In this document: one piece after another, positions 10,337 to 21,553 of the stretch
Position numbering within the stretch: position 1 is the first letter of the stretch
Layout: the number at the start of each line of letters is the position of its first letter
NCBI GenBank assembly: GCA_019022495.1
Contig: JAFEKR010000035.1
Span: 310,001 to 374,000 of the forward strand
Direction of reading: 5' to 3'
Length of the DNA: 64,000 nucleotides
DNA from: Epichloe hybrida
Taxonomy: Eukaryota; Ascomycota; Sordariomycetes; Hypocreales; Clavicipitaceae
The notes under the pieces: model-generated
Databases searched by the model: none
What the model saw: only the letters and a program-made list of their open reading frames with translations
Told to the model about the DNA's origin: nothing
Made by a program: the position numbers and the translations under genes

Positions 10337-10556
10337 TGTTAAGAACTGGCCTTATGGCTACTGCATATAAGCGTTTAGAGTGAGAATATTATTCTTACAG
10401 AAGAAGGGAAGAACTCTACTAGAACTTCTAGAAGTTACATAAAGCCTAGATATATAGCAGCCTATACGTAGTCCGTGCGCAGTTTGCGTACGGCCCTATG
10501 CGTACAGCCCCAACCTTGCCGCACATAGTCCGCGTGCTTCCCGGAGAGTCCATAAC
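10337..10556 (-). mobile_element. solo LTR related to the gypsy-element LTR
   Basis: Read on the plus strand it opens TGTTAAGAACTGGCCTTATGG and runs through GAATATTATTCTTA to GGAGAGTCCATAAC. This matches the reverse complement of the 235-base LTRs at 43833 and 50451, with divergence in the middle. No clean target duplication was found, so the ends are approximate. Confidence 0.6.
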
Positions 10557-11048
10557 GTAACTGATAGTTTAACTAATAATTTAACTAACGATTTGACTAA
10601 TGATTTAACTAACTAATCCCCCCTCCTTCAGAGCCACTAGGCGGTTAAGAGAGGTAGAAAAAAATTCTTAAACTAGTTGCTTAAGAGCATTTTGTATTTG
10701 CTCCATTTTTTCTATCTGTATAACTCTAGTATTCAGATTTTTTCTTAATTTTTCGGCTTTTTGCCACTAGGCTTACACCTACACTTAATCCTCTAATAAT
10801 TGTAGTTGAAAGTCCTCCATAATAAGTTAATAACTAACCATTAATAAATTAAAATAAATGTTTAAAAAAGAAAATAACCCTAAATTCGGTAGTAATTTTT
10901 GGTTTAATTATTAGTAAGATTATCAGAGACTACATGTCTAAAGCTAATAACATAAATCCTACGTGAGATATTGTACTATTAGTCAATAGTCTTTTAATTC
11001 GGAAAAAATTGAGTTGAGATTACATCTAGGATTATTCATCACTGGAGC

Positions 11049-11198
11049 TGTAAGAGACCTAGAAGGTGTGCTAGGAATCCTAATAGACCAAAAGATCCGC
11101 CAATGCTAGCCGTTGCTAACATTGCACCTTACAATTAGTTATAAGGCCTGTCACCTAGGGCCTCAGTCTCTATCGGGTCCCGTACACAGCGCCTCACA
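11049..11198 (-). mobile_element. solo LTR of the 149-base LTR family
   Basis: The reverse complement starts TGTGAGGCGCTGTGTAC and ends TCTTACA, matching both LTRs of the 7780-10159 element along its length. It is flanked by a perfect 5-base duplication, GGAGC (11044-11048 and 11199-11203). This is the expected footprint of insertion followed by LTR-LTR recombination. Confidence 0.88.
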
Positions 11199-11802
11199 GG
11201 AGCTCTTTTTCTTGTTAGCCAGGAGAGCTACATTCTTAGCTTCTATAGTAATAATAATAACTTACTATTCTTTTAGTTAAATTAATACTGTTAACAACAT
11301 ACAATTGATTAGTTTTTAGTCTCTGAGGATCCTACTTAATAATAAAAATTTCTTTGGTTTTCTGCTAAATATCCATTGTTACATCCATTAAGATTGTCAC
11401 CATTTAAAAGTACTTAAGGCTTCCCATTCCAACATACCCGTTTGTAATAAATTTATTAATTACAACAATACAAGGGAAAGCTCTACTTTTCACTTGCCTT
11501 GCTTTGCTGTAATGTAAAACGCAGGCAAAGCTCCGCTTTCCCTAATAAAGAAGACTTAGGTTTAATAATATCTTTATCTTATACTATACCTGCACCACCG
11601 CAGGAGTACTATTTAAGAGCATAAATTGCCATCTAGTGTAAATAATATATACTATACCTTAGGGGGTTCTTTCTATTGCATTGTCGCAAATCATTTTTCT
11701 TTTACGTCACGTGAGACGTGCAACATGGAGGATGCTTCGTGGGGCTAGCGCTGCTGCCTTTCTAGCATGCAAATACTCGACTACAAGACCTATTAGATTC
11801 TG
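11199..11802. other. AT-rich spacer between solo LTR and foldback element
   Basis: No gene is supported. A short imperfect palindrome lies near 11472-11548 (GGGAAAGCTCTAC against GGAGCTTTGC...). From about 11680 the composition returns to that of unique DNA, perhaps the original upstream region of the tRNA synthetase gene. Confidence 0.4.
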
Positions 11803-12239
11803 GGTGAATTGCTCGGGGCGCAGCGATTTTTTACTAGGTGCGCAGAAACCCCACACGCCCTGATTTTTTTAGCGGTTAGGCCCGTTACTATACCTTATAG
11901 TATATTTACGGTATAAATATATAGCAGCTTTACTAAACCCTAGAATTAATAGATTTTTCCTTTAATTTATAACCTTTAATCTATAACCTTTATTATAATA
12001 AATAAAAACACTAGAAAACGCGTTTTTAAGTAATTTAAAGCTTACTTATGGTAGTGCTATTAAGAAATTTATATAAACTACGTAAGCATATTATTTATTT
12101 AATTAGGGGCATTTGCTACCATATGTTTATACCGTAAATATACTATAGGGTGTGGCAACGGGGACGCTAGCCTGAAATCGGGCGTGGTGGGGTATCCTGC
12201 GCACCTAGCAAAAAATCGCTGCGCCCCGAGCAATTCACC
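11803..12239. mobile_element. foldback/MITE element with long inverted repeats
   Basis: Both ends carry GGTGAATTGCTCGGGGCGCA and its complement, and similarity continues inward for about 115 bases, including ACTAGGTGCGCAG, CCCCACACGCCC and TATTTACGGTATAAA blocks. The centre is AT-rich and noncoding. A target duplication is not clear (possibly TG). The block ATACCCCACCACGCCC is shared with the element at 32394-32644. It ends 92 bases before the start codon of the next gene. Confidence 0.75.
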
Positions 12240-12331
12240 TGGTCACATGGGAGCACTCGAACAGATCAGGCCTGCCCGGAATACCAACTTCCCGCATAGT
12301 GCAAAGGACGGGATTCAGATACGAATGCGCA

Positions 12332-13810
12332 ATGTATAAGAGGAGACTGCATGCGTGTAGCCGGATTTCCCACTCTCGCGGGCCGTCTTGGAGGCCACAA
12401 CAAGGCAAATGTGCCACCGCTCACACTGCGATTTTAAGGAACTACCGAAGCAACCAGACATGGCACAATGACAGCGCAAGTGAAAAGCCTCAAACGAGAG
12501 TCGTCTTTTCGGGCATTCAACCCACCGGTATACCTCACTTGGGCAATTATGCAGGGGCTCTTCGACAATGGGTACAACTGCAACATCGAGAACCTGCAGA
12601 CACAAAACTAATGTACTCAATTGTTGATCTCCATGCAATGACCACACCACAGAACCCCGAGACGCTAAAGCGGTGCAAAAGGGAAACCCTTGCCACACTT
12701 TTGGCCATCGGAATCGACCCTGAGCGGTCCACTCTATTCTATCAATCTTCTGTAAGTCGCTGTCCCTCAGCTGCTGGTTAAAATTGTCGTTCAATAGCCA
12801 TGCAATCACAAACTAAAACTTTGGCATAGGTTCCGGCTCACTCAGAGCTTATGTGGGTTTTGGCCTGTACTGCATCCGTTGGCTATCTATCTCGGATGAC
12901 CCAATGGAAGGTATATATGTACCTCCAATAACCACATCACCAATCTGGAGTTGCCATGGATTAAAGAGGACTGACTACCAATCAAGCAAAAAATGAATGT
13001 CATGCCCGGAAGTCAGTTGGAGGAGCGCCAAGTCGAGAATCGTCTGAAGCTTGGCCTCCTTTCATACCCTGTTCTTCAAGCCGCGGACGTTCTCGTTCAC
13101 AGGTATGAACTTCATGCGCCGCTTGATCTAGCAGAATACAAAGCCAGACAAGAGCTGACAATAAATAAAGGGCTACACACGTGCCCGTTGGCCATGATCA
13201 GAAACAACATTTAGAATTCGCCCGTGAATGCGTAACCAACTTCAACCATGCTTATGGGACTCATTTGGTTTACCCGCAGACTCTAATTCGTATGTGCTTT
13301 GCGAAGAATTCTAGACTCTCGAATATTTGGGTGTTTCACTAATGAATTCCCACAGCTCCCATCCATAGGATAATGTCACTTTCAGACCCAACATCGAAAA
13401 TGTCCAAATCGGACAAGACAGCCCGATCAAGAGTGTTGATTACAGACACCCCTGCGGAGATACGAGCAAAAATCTCTTCAGCATTGACCGATTCAATCAC
13501 CGGGATTACTTTTGATCCGTTAGCACGTCCTGGGATATCTAACCTCCTGAGCATATTAGCTGTTTTCGACCCGGACCAAAGAACTCCACAGGACCTTGCA
13601 CAAGCATACAGCACAGCACACCCTCGTCTGTTCAAAGAAATAGTGTCAGAAGCAGTGATATTAGGACTTCAGGGTATCAGAAGCCGTTATATGAAGCTTA
13701 TGGAAGAAAACAACGACTATCTAGATCAAGTGGAGGCTGAAGGATCACGCAAAGCACGACAGAGCGCAGAAGATACCATGAAAATTGTCAGATCAGCGAC
13801 GGGACTCTAG
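12332..13810 (+). CDS. MSW1: mitochondrial tryptophanyl-tRNA synthetase
   Basis: This class I synthetase charges mitochondrial tRNA(Trp). Exons 12332..12751, 12830..12910, 12987..13102, 13171..13289 and 13356..13810 give 396 aa. The first ATG opens a basic, Arg-rich presequence ([17 protein letters not shown]) fitting mitochondrial import. The ATP-binding HIGH equivalent is PHLGNY (residues 68-73) in [20 protein letters not shown] is at residues 260-264. Other family blocks are [46 protein letters not shown] and [16 protein letters not shown]. The last two are joined only after splicing. A foldback element lies just upstream and may have altered its promoter. Confidence 0.95.
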
Positions 13811-14063
13811 GATTGGCACGACGTTGGTTTCGCGTCGGTCTATTTCTTTCAACTGTAATAACTTGTACACATAAGCGCTGTTTGGGTGGCCAGGCTGTTC
13901 AGTCCATTGTAATCTAGCGGATCACTTGCAAGATACCGACGTACAGCACGTTGGGCTCGTGAGTGTTTTAGGTTTGGAGTTTTGTTGACATCCATGTCCA
14001 ATCGAGATTTGGCCCGCGTTGGCGTCCCATTCATGTAGTACAGAGGGAAGTAACTACACGATA

Positions 14064-17000
14064 TTAAGAGGCGTACGCGAAGCTGCTGCCTCTTGCAGAC
14101 AGCCAAAACTCTCGCACAACCTGATTGGTAGCTCGTGATCCCCTGAGACTGAAATTCAAGTCAGACTTCCATACACGAGCAGGACAATAGCAATGACTTA
14201 CCTCACTAATTTCTTGACAAACAGTCCCTTTTGTTTTGGGGTAATATTGTTACTTGGAAATGAGTTGTGGCTGAGGCCGGCTTCAAGCCATTGTCTTGCC
14301 ATGGGATAGCGATTGATGAGTTTCTTGATAGGCTCACTCAATCTATCCAGCTCACTCCGCGAGGCATGCCCTCCCACGTTCCTGGCTATGCTCCGGGCTA
14401 AGAGTGGTCCTAAGGTCTCCATAGCTCGCTTTGCGGCATCTTGAACTTCTGTTCCATGGTGTTTCAAGGCGATGAAGTTCGACTGTACAGCGTATTAGAT
14501 TCAAGCAGATTTTTAGCTAGCGCAATGTGTAAATGAATGTGAAATGAAACCAAGATATCAAGAAACATGCCGGTATGGTATTAGCAATGTTGCTTGATTG
14601 GACGTACCCAGAACTCTGCAGCGGCCCCTTTCGGCAGTGGCTCGTTACCGTCCAGGACCTGAATCGTGAAAAGAAAGAAGAATTCGGCAGCTTCAGGAGG
14701 CTGTAGGATCAGCAGGGTGACGGGGCTTTTAACCAGCAACCGTGAGGCGAAATCGATACCATTCTGGGACAACTCCGGATCATGCTCTGGTTCTGTTGAA
14801 AGTTCCAGACAGGCTCAAGTTAGCAAATGTCTTCAAAGAAACGCAATTTAGTGTATGAAAACAATTACCAGGTAGGGCTTGCAGCAGTTTGACCACCCAG
14901 AGGAACAAAGCTGCGTAGACATTATCCTTCGAGGGGCTACCTCGCGCGTGAAGAGAACTGACGAATGAGCAAGCCGTGGTGACAAACAACCCCAGTCTCG
15001 GCACTTCACCATTGTGCCGTGTCAAGTACTCTGTGACAACCTCCATATCCAGAACGAAAGGTCCAGGTTCACTCTCTGCAAAACCACATCGAAGTATAGC
15101 ACAGCTCAGTTCTGTAACTTCAGCATTATCACCAAAGTGACTCTCAGCATCTACGATAATTCCAATTATTTGTCTGTGCAATAAAGCCAGTAGAGAGTCA
15201 TGTTCACTGAGCTGAAAAGAGATATCTTCAAGGTCGATGGCTATCTCAGTTGGAGACTGGAATCCTTTACCAACACCCAACAGACATCTGAGGGCACTCA
15301 GAACTATGTGGAGTGATGGCTGTTCACCGACCGTTTCATCGAAACAACGCTGCCCAGAGCAGGGCAGTTTCGTTCCGGCCAATTGTTTGGCTAGCTCCTT
15401 AGCACGAAGGATATCGTCCTCCACAAACTTAAGCAACCTGGAACATGTATGGCTCCTTTGGTTCCTCTCAGGGATTGCCTGCGCAACACAAGCAATAGCG
15501 CCAATTACTTTCTCGCTGGATGTACAGTCAAGCTGCCCACGTGCAGCTAAGTTCTGATACTCTGTCAAAAAGCTGTCTGTTTCCGGATGAAGATGATGTC
15601 GGCAGGATGAGCACAATCGAAGTATAGATTTGGATGCATTTGGTGCCATGGATCGGTCTTCGAGTAGATTGAAAAGCAGTCTCAATGCGGGAGCAAGCAA
15701 TGATACGTTCCTTTCGAAATATTCGGTGTACTGCTCTACCAGGTATAGACAGGTCTGCTTTGTGCGGTGGGGAATGTCAGAGTTTGTAGAGTTGAGCCTT
15801 TCGAAAAGAGACGAAGCAAAGACAGGGTGAAGTGATTCATCAAGCTTTCCATCCTCTCTTCCACAATCAGCGAGCCCGGCAAGACAGAAAGCAGCAGCTT
15901 CCAGTCGCAACCAAGCGGAATCATTCAATGCCATAAGCACCAGTTCGGCAAATGTTGCAATCAATTGAGATCCACACAAACTGTACGTGGATTGCAAAAG
16001 ATCAATAACATCTTTTCGCGCATCTGAGAAGCTGGCCCTGTCAGAATAGTCCCAGTCGCTAATTCCTTCTGCTGAAGGGTATATGATTTTGCGCCATGCG
16101 TTCGAAATGGCTTCCAAAACAAGCTTCATGGCTTGTTCGGCCCATGGTGTTGCAGCAATATTGCTCGAATAGACAAGGTCTGAGATGGCTTCCGTGAAAT
16201 TCGACCAAAATTCAATTGCAGGAACAAAAAATTTGTTTTCAATGGCTGGAAGGCCATTGGCACTAAGGAGTCCGCATAATTTGGAAAGAATTGCTTGACA
16301 TCGGGGGTCGTTTCCCTGCATCAACCATTGACATCTTTCTTCACCGAAAGCTAAGATTAACTGCCCAAATTGAGCCGAGTCAAAACCTCCACCCCCCTGC
16401 ACGAGACGTGTGTACTGTTGGTCCGACCAAGGACTGACGAACAGATCTGCCAATAGGTCCAGATGGTCATTTGTCAGTAGGGAAGGGTAGCCGCAGAGAA
16501 TGTCGATTAGAAGTTCTGCTGAAGACTCAAACTGAGAATCAAGAGGCAGAAGAGACATGATTGTGGGCACAAGATGCCGAAACATAGCGATGATTTGACC
16601 ATCGTGAGAGGAGATTTTCTGTGCAAAAAGAAGCCATGCCTAAATAATCGGATGTCAGAGTTTTCTTTTTTTGATATTTTCTCGTGATTTATGAGCTGAA
16701 ATACCTGCAAGCACCTTATTGTGTCATCACCCACTGCAGACAGATGGCGATGTGTCAAACATTCGAACAAGATATTTGAAACGTCCGATGCTTGATGTAC
16801 AATTGCGTCATACAGACCAAAGCTTCTGTGTGTTAGTAGTTTTTCCCTCGTAGATTATTCCACTTACTTGTTGATAGCATTCAAATCGATCTTGGTGACG
16901 TCTTCCATGACACTCGTTATGACCCATAGCACTGCTTTGAGATTATCCTTCTCAGTATTCACTAATAGATTTGATATCTCATCAGAGCTATCCAGGTTGA

Positions 17001-17562
17001 ATGGATTGTGGAAGTGATGGGACACCGAGCATGTGACAAGATGACGGACATAGTTTGGCCACAGGTTATGGAAATGAATGAAATATGTTGCGAGGGCGGA
17101 TGAAAGCTTGCGGGGAACCAGTGCGTTGTTAGAAAGTTCGAAAGACTCAAGATACCACGTAATCAAGTGCGCTAAGAGTTCTTTCGCATTTTCCTCGCTT
17201 AGTGAAGTGCTGTAACTATGAGCCAACATATGACAATAACAACATTGAGCTTGCGACGTACCTCTCTCTATTGAGCTTGATGATGATGGTGAGAGCCCCG
17301 AAGAACCGCACCTTCTCGTCGGGCCGCCGAAGTAACTCATGTGCCAAGATCCAGGCCTGCGGCGACGATTGAAATTTGGCTAGGAGAGCTTGATCCGTGG
17401 CAATCTTCTCTGGTGATCTCGATCCATACAGCGACAGGATCAACTGTCGCAGACAACGTTAGTGTGATGTCATCAAAAGGTCCAACAATTACAGTCGATA
17501 TGCTGGAGGTGACTTACAAATTCAACTCGTTCGAGACTCCAAGGAAGCGTGTTGCCTTCCAT
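14064..17562 (-). CDS. importin-beta family karyopherin (importin-13/Kap122-like)
   Basis: A nuclear transport receptor of HEAT repeats. Eight exons: 17562..17518, 17443..17262, 17215..16868, 16825..16705, 16639..14869, 14792..14608, 14482..14202 and 14148..14064, giving 1005 aa. The N-terminal importin-beta domain reads WSLERVEFLILSLYGSRS, ILAHELLRRPDEKVRFFGAL. The long exon 5 is all helical repeat. The C-terminus LRGSRATNQVVREFWLSARG matches the fungal importin-13-like ending and is recovered only by splicing the 28-codon last exon. Length agrees with the 960-1080 aa family. Which cargo it carries cannot be read from sequence; Kap122 and importin-13 carry several. Confidence 0.88.
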
Positions 17563-18110
17563 TGTCAATCGCTTTTTATTAGGTATGTCATGGCAGTATT
17601 CTGGTAGTTGGTGGGGGGATTGACTGCAAACCGGTTACAGTTGGGGCAAGTGGGGGAAGGAGGAAGGAGGGTGGGCTGGGGCTGGCGTTGTGGCCAACAC
17701 GCTATTGAAACGAAGGACCGGAATCTTTCCTGAAATGTGACGTATTGTGGAAAGGCACGTCACAAACGAACTTCACATCTTGAAGTAAATATGAGCAGTT
17801 CGGTCGACGGAGCTATCTCATTTTTAATTTCATGTCTGTTCCGAGGTTCGCCTGCCCCTTTCCTTTCAGACTTATGGCTCATTTTACCGAATACTAGGGT
17901 TTTTATTGTCTGAGAACCTGCTTTCTGTTGCAGGCTGACGACCAGACACTTGCCTCTGAGGTTGTGCTCAACAATATCTCGTGATGGGCTTTTATTTTAT
18001 TTACGTCGACTAAAGGTGAAAAGTAATCATACAATTCTGCAAGGTTCAAACACCTGGCCATTGCCAGGTAAAAGGTAACTACTATGGTATGGTAAAGAAT
18101 GAACAAGGAT
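17563..18110. other. intergenic region upstream of the karyopherin gene
   Basis: A G-rich stretch (near 17640-17690) lies just upstream of the karyopherin start codon. It should hold that gene's promoter and the 3' end of the uS10m gene. No gene is recognised. Confidence 0.5.
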
Positions 18111-18975
18111 TTATTCACCACCCGTTGATAGTGGCTGTCGCAGGCCAGTCGCTTCTTGAAATCGACGACGGCTTAGTAGCTCCTCCACTTTGGAAGAGGC
18201 CCCCAAAGTTCTAGTCTGTCGTAAGTGTTGCCAAGTAGTATCAAGCTGTTCCAGCTGGCTCTCTCTTGTCCCGTCCGCAACGTCTACACCAGGTTGACCG
18301 AATTCCCATACGTTGGCTTTCATCCCTACTCCATGGAACTGATACTTTCGCAGGTAGGTAAGCCATATTTGCACCGTATCGGGATTTCCGTCTTTGATCT
18401 GAATCATACGCCGTAATGTGACTCGTTCAAAATTTTCTTGCGCTTTTTTGAATATGAAGTGACTCTTCGGAACTGTCCATCGTTCCGTTAGCCTAGGTAA
18501 CGGGACAGGCCCATACGCTGGCAGGCCGAGGTAGTAGGCGGCTCTGAGGGCAAAGTCGGAAAAGAATTCGAGGGGCTGGACGCTGAACGAGCGCAGTTGT
18601 AGATCACATGATGGTAATCCAAACTTTGCCTCTCTTTTCAGAGGCTTGAGGTGAATGGCTTGAAGAGATCTTGGTTGACGAATGTCCCGCTTCCCATAAG
18701 AGCCGGAGGTAGTAACCGAGGACGTCGGAGATGATCGCAATTCGACAGCGTTCTCCTGCTCGCGTTTCGGGGACCTGAGAACATGTCAGTGTGAACGACC
18801 TGTATCAAGCGATCATTTTGGGTGTGACGAACACTGACGCAAATGATCTTGTGAATGCACGCTGCGTGGTAGAACACATTGAAGATCTGCACCAATTCTC
18901 AGCCGCTATTGCGCCTAAGGGGCGGCTTGTAAGTGAGGCACACATTCTGCCCGCTTTAGCGAGTGGTAAAGTCAT
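18111..18975 (-). CDS. RSM10: mitochondrial small-subunit ribosomal protein uS10m
   Basis: Component of the 37S mitoribosome. Exons 18975..18839 and 18774..18111 give 266 aa. Exon 1 is a presequence-like stretch (MTLPLAKAGRMCASLTSRP... FTRSFA) rich in Arg and Ser. Exon 2 carries the S10 domain: LPSCDLQLRSFSVQPLEFF, FALRAAYYLGLPAYGPVPLP, WTVPKSHFIFKKAQENFERV, MIQIKDGNPDTVQIWLTYL, and GVGMKANVWEFG. The intron has a GTCAGT donor and a CACTGAC branch region. A long C-terminal tail after the S10 domain is typical of fungal forms. The start codon is the first ATG in the exon 1 frame. Confidence 0.92.
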
Positions 18976-20236
18976 ATGGTGTTGAAGGGATAATGGCACA
19001 CATCTAGGAGCGCTGAAAGCGTCGTGTTGCCCGAAAAATTGGAGCCAAGAAATACGCACGGATCACAACTCATCTCATGGACCTCTACATAAATGCGCAT
19101 CCCCCCTTGGTCACGCATCCACCCTTAGTCATAAACCAGAAGAAGTACCTCTCTACCTAACTACCCGCTAAATATACTAGCTCTCTTTAGTAGCAAATAC
19201 AGGTAGCTCACGCAACGCTTGTAACGCTTATAACGCTTATAAGCTCTTCTATATATAGAGTTCCTCCCTTCCTTTTTATTATTATAAGGCTAATAGCTCT
19301 AACAAAATTAACACCTTTAAATATTATATATATAGGCATCTTAGTTAACAGTAAAAAATAACAGACGCGAGTCACACTAAAATTAGGTGGGTGGGTTGTC
19401 CTTCCGGTTTAGGACTAAGGTAGGATGCGCATTTAAAAAAGGAGGGATTAGAGGTCCCGTTAACATGTCGAAAAATTTCAATAGATAATATGTTATTCAC
19501 GTAACACGACGCCAAGTATTGTGCATATTGTAAAGTTATTTTATGTTCATCTGGCCATTTATAGCCAGTATCTCCTGCGAAGAGATAGACCCGCACCAAA
19601 AAGAAACCCTGACAATTGAGAAAACGTTATGTTATTATGGAACTAGGCCATCCAGGCACAAGGTTCAGGGACACTATTTGGACGTGCTTAAATCGGCCTT
19701 CTATAAATCCCCATCTCAATTCCTGTTAAGTCGTCCTTCTAGCCGCGCATAGCGGAGGCTACTGTTTGTTGTTGTACCTCAGATCCAACACGAAACACGA
19801 TGACTATACACATTAATAGAAAAAAAGAAAGGTAACCATGATTATGACGGATTTTTTCTATACTGTCTCATAAATCGGTTAATTCGCTATCACGTTGACT
19901 GACATTGGTTATTTGACACATGTAAGCAAACATCCATATCCAGGGCACCTTGTCCCATACGAGGCTTTCCTGTCGAGAGCACCAATTTCATGTCCGCTAA
20001 TGAACACCCGGGGCTTATTCTTGACGCAATTCAACGGGAAGAGTTTTAGCCCATAAGAGTTGTTGCGCAATATCTGCAGTCAGCACACACTGCCCCTTGC
20101 CGGCCAAGGTAATCCGCGACCAAGTCTCTCTCAGATTTCAACAGGCTGAAAGTTGGTTTTTGGCTCTAAATCATGAGCAAGGTAGAAGTGACAAGTCGGT
20201 AGCCTTTAAGCTCAGAGGGAAGTGAGCTTGTTTTGA
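18976..20236. other. intergenic region holding one MITE
   Basis: Besides the inverted-repeat element at 19092-19433, I see no supported gene. A 69-codon frame at 19543-19752 has no recognisable domain and is left out. Confidence 0.5.
19092..19433. mobile_element. MITE-like element, ATGCGCAT family, copy B
   Basis: 342 bases with inverted ends AATGCGCATCC...GGATGCGCATT flanked by TA on each side. The inner repeat continues as ACCCTTAGTCATAAACC on the left against AAGG-GGTTTAGGACTAAGG on the right. The block CTAATTTTAGTGTGACTCGCG (complement strand) also occurs in copy A. AT-rich, noncoding interior. This is the cleanest copy and best defines the family. Confidence 0.78.
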
Positions 20237-21114
20237 TTAGTTTTGCCGCCTCCGCCGTTGAGACACGAGTTTTTTATAAAAAGTCCTTTTGCCTGACGCT
20301 TTATCGCGTTGAATGCCTTCATATTTGGTTTGAAGTTTCCGTTCATCCACCGCGCCTATTACTTCTTCTAGGAGCGTGCTTTTTCTTTCTTTCCGGGTGA
20401 GTCTAGAGCTGTAAAAGTCTGCTGGTCCAGCGACAACCTCTCCAATCTGAGAATATTCTGGTGCATTGAACCTTAACGCTTTTTTTTGATGCTTTGGATC
20501 TAGTAATCCCCGCATGCGCAACAATTGCCATTCGCGCCTAAACTCTGGCGTGAGATTTGTCTTCGGTAGGTCAAACCAATCGGACCCTGCGGTATTCTAC
20601 ATCTGCAATGTTAGTGATCGTCTAGGTGATGAACATGTTCGCAAAGGGAAGGGACGAATAAACGACTAGATGCTGCGCGTGATTCAGAGTAACTATGATA
20701 TAAAGACATCATGTGATCAAATGACCATGATCCAAAACGGATGTGAGTCTCATGTCAGAGTGCCGATAGCGGCGGCTTCTCATCACCATCATTGTATGTC
20801 ACAAATCTGCTTTGGACAGAAGACATTGCAGCAAACCCCCGAAGGATTGAAAGAAAGAATTAGGGCAGCTTGAGAGTAGTGTGAAGGAAAACTCTGTCAG
20901 AGCGACCTACAGTTTTCTGGTGCCCAGCCAGAGCTATTTTGGTCTGGGATTTGCGAACGCCCAGATTCTCTGCTTTGGTCTTCGGTTTGGTGACAGCATG
21001 AGATAACACACTTGCTGGAAAGACCTTCGGGCTGGAGGCTGAAGAGTTTTTTTGGAGGCGCTCTTCAACTTCACTCAATAAGCCATCAATTGAAATCGTT
21101 GTGATTTTGGGCAT
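20237..21114 (-). CDS. FCF2: Fcf2-type pre-rRNA processing factor
   Basis: Fcf2 acts in early 18S rRNA processing in the nucleolus. Exons 21114..20911 and 20596..20237 give 187 aa. The C-terminal Fcf2 domain is clear: AGSDWFDLPKTNLTPEFRREW, then LLRMRGLLDPKHQKK and a basic tail ending KKLVSQRRRRQN. Exon 1 (MPKITTISIDGLLSEVEERL) gives a typical low-complexity N-terminus. The intron between them is 314 bases, long for this window. The donor GTAGGT is good, but a small internal exon cannot be excluded, so the middle is less sure than the ends. It is divergent from HAP5. Confidence 0.82.
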
Positions 21115-21553
21115 GGTTATAGTGAATAGTGAAGAAAGTGACGATGCCGCCTGCGGTACGAAACTTCGGTGCTGCTAGCAGATTAAAAAATAGAGATCCA
21201 AGAAAGGGTTGGCTGCTCAATGCGAAGAAAATTACATAATATGCTTGTGGGTCAAGTCGGGGCGGCGCGGTCACCAGCCCCCCTTAGCGGCATGATTCGC
21301 TTATGGGCACATACGTCGTTCCTCCAACAGCGTCACCTCACGAAGTTGATTGCGCCAACCGTTTCAGACTGATTTGCCGCATTGCTTCAACGGCACGCAG
21401 TTTTCTGCGACGCGATCTTACAAGTGAACAAACCCTTCTTCTTGTGTTAGGGGAGAAATTGCAATTGGCCCTCGACAGTAAAGCTGGAAGGTAGTGGAAC
21501 GGCCGAACCTATTATCCGTTGCCTTCGTCTTGCTAAAGGACGCTGTCATCGAC
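21115..21553. other. divergent promoter region, FCF2 / HAP5
   Basis: 439 bases between two outward-facing genes. A 63-codon frame at 21303-21494 has no recognisable features and is not annotated. Probable bidirectional promoter. Confidence 0.5.

Noticed and set aside
16507..16770. 87-aa minus-strand frame
   Set aside because: It reads through a karyopherin intron; only the spliced parts belong to the protein.
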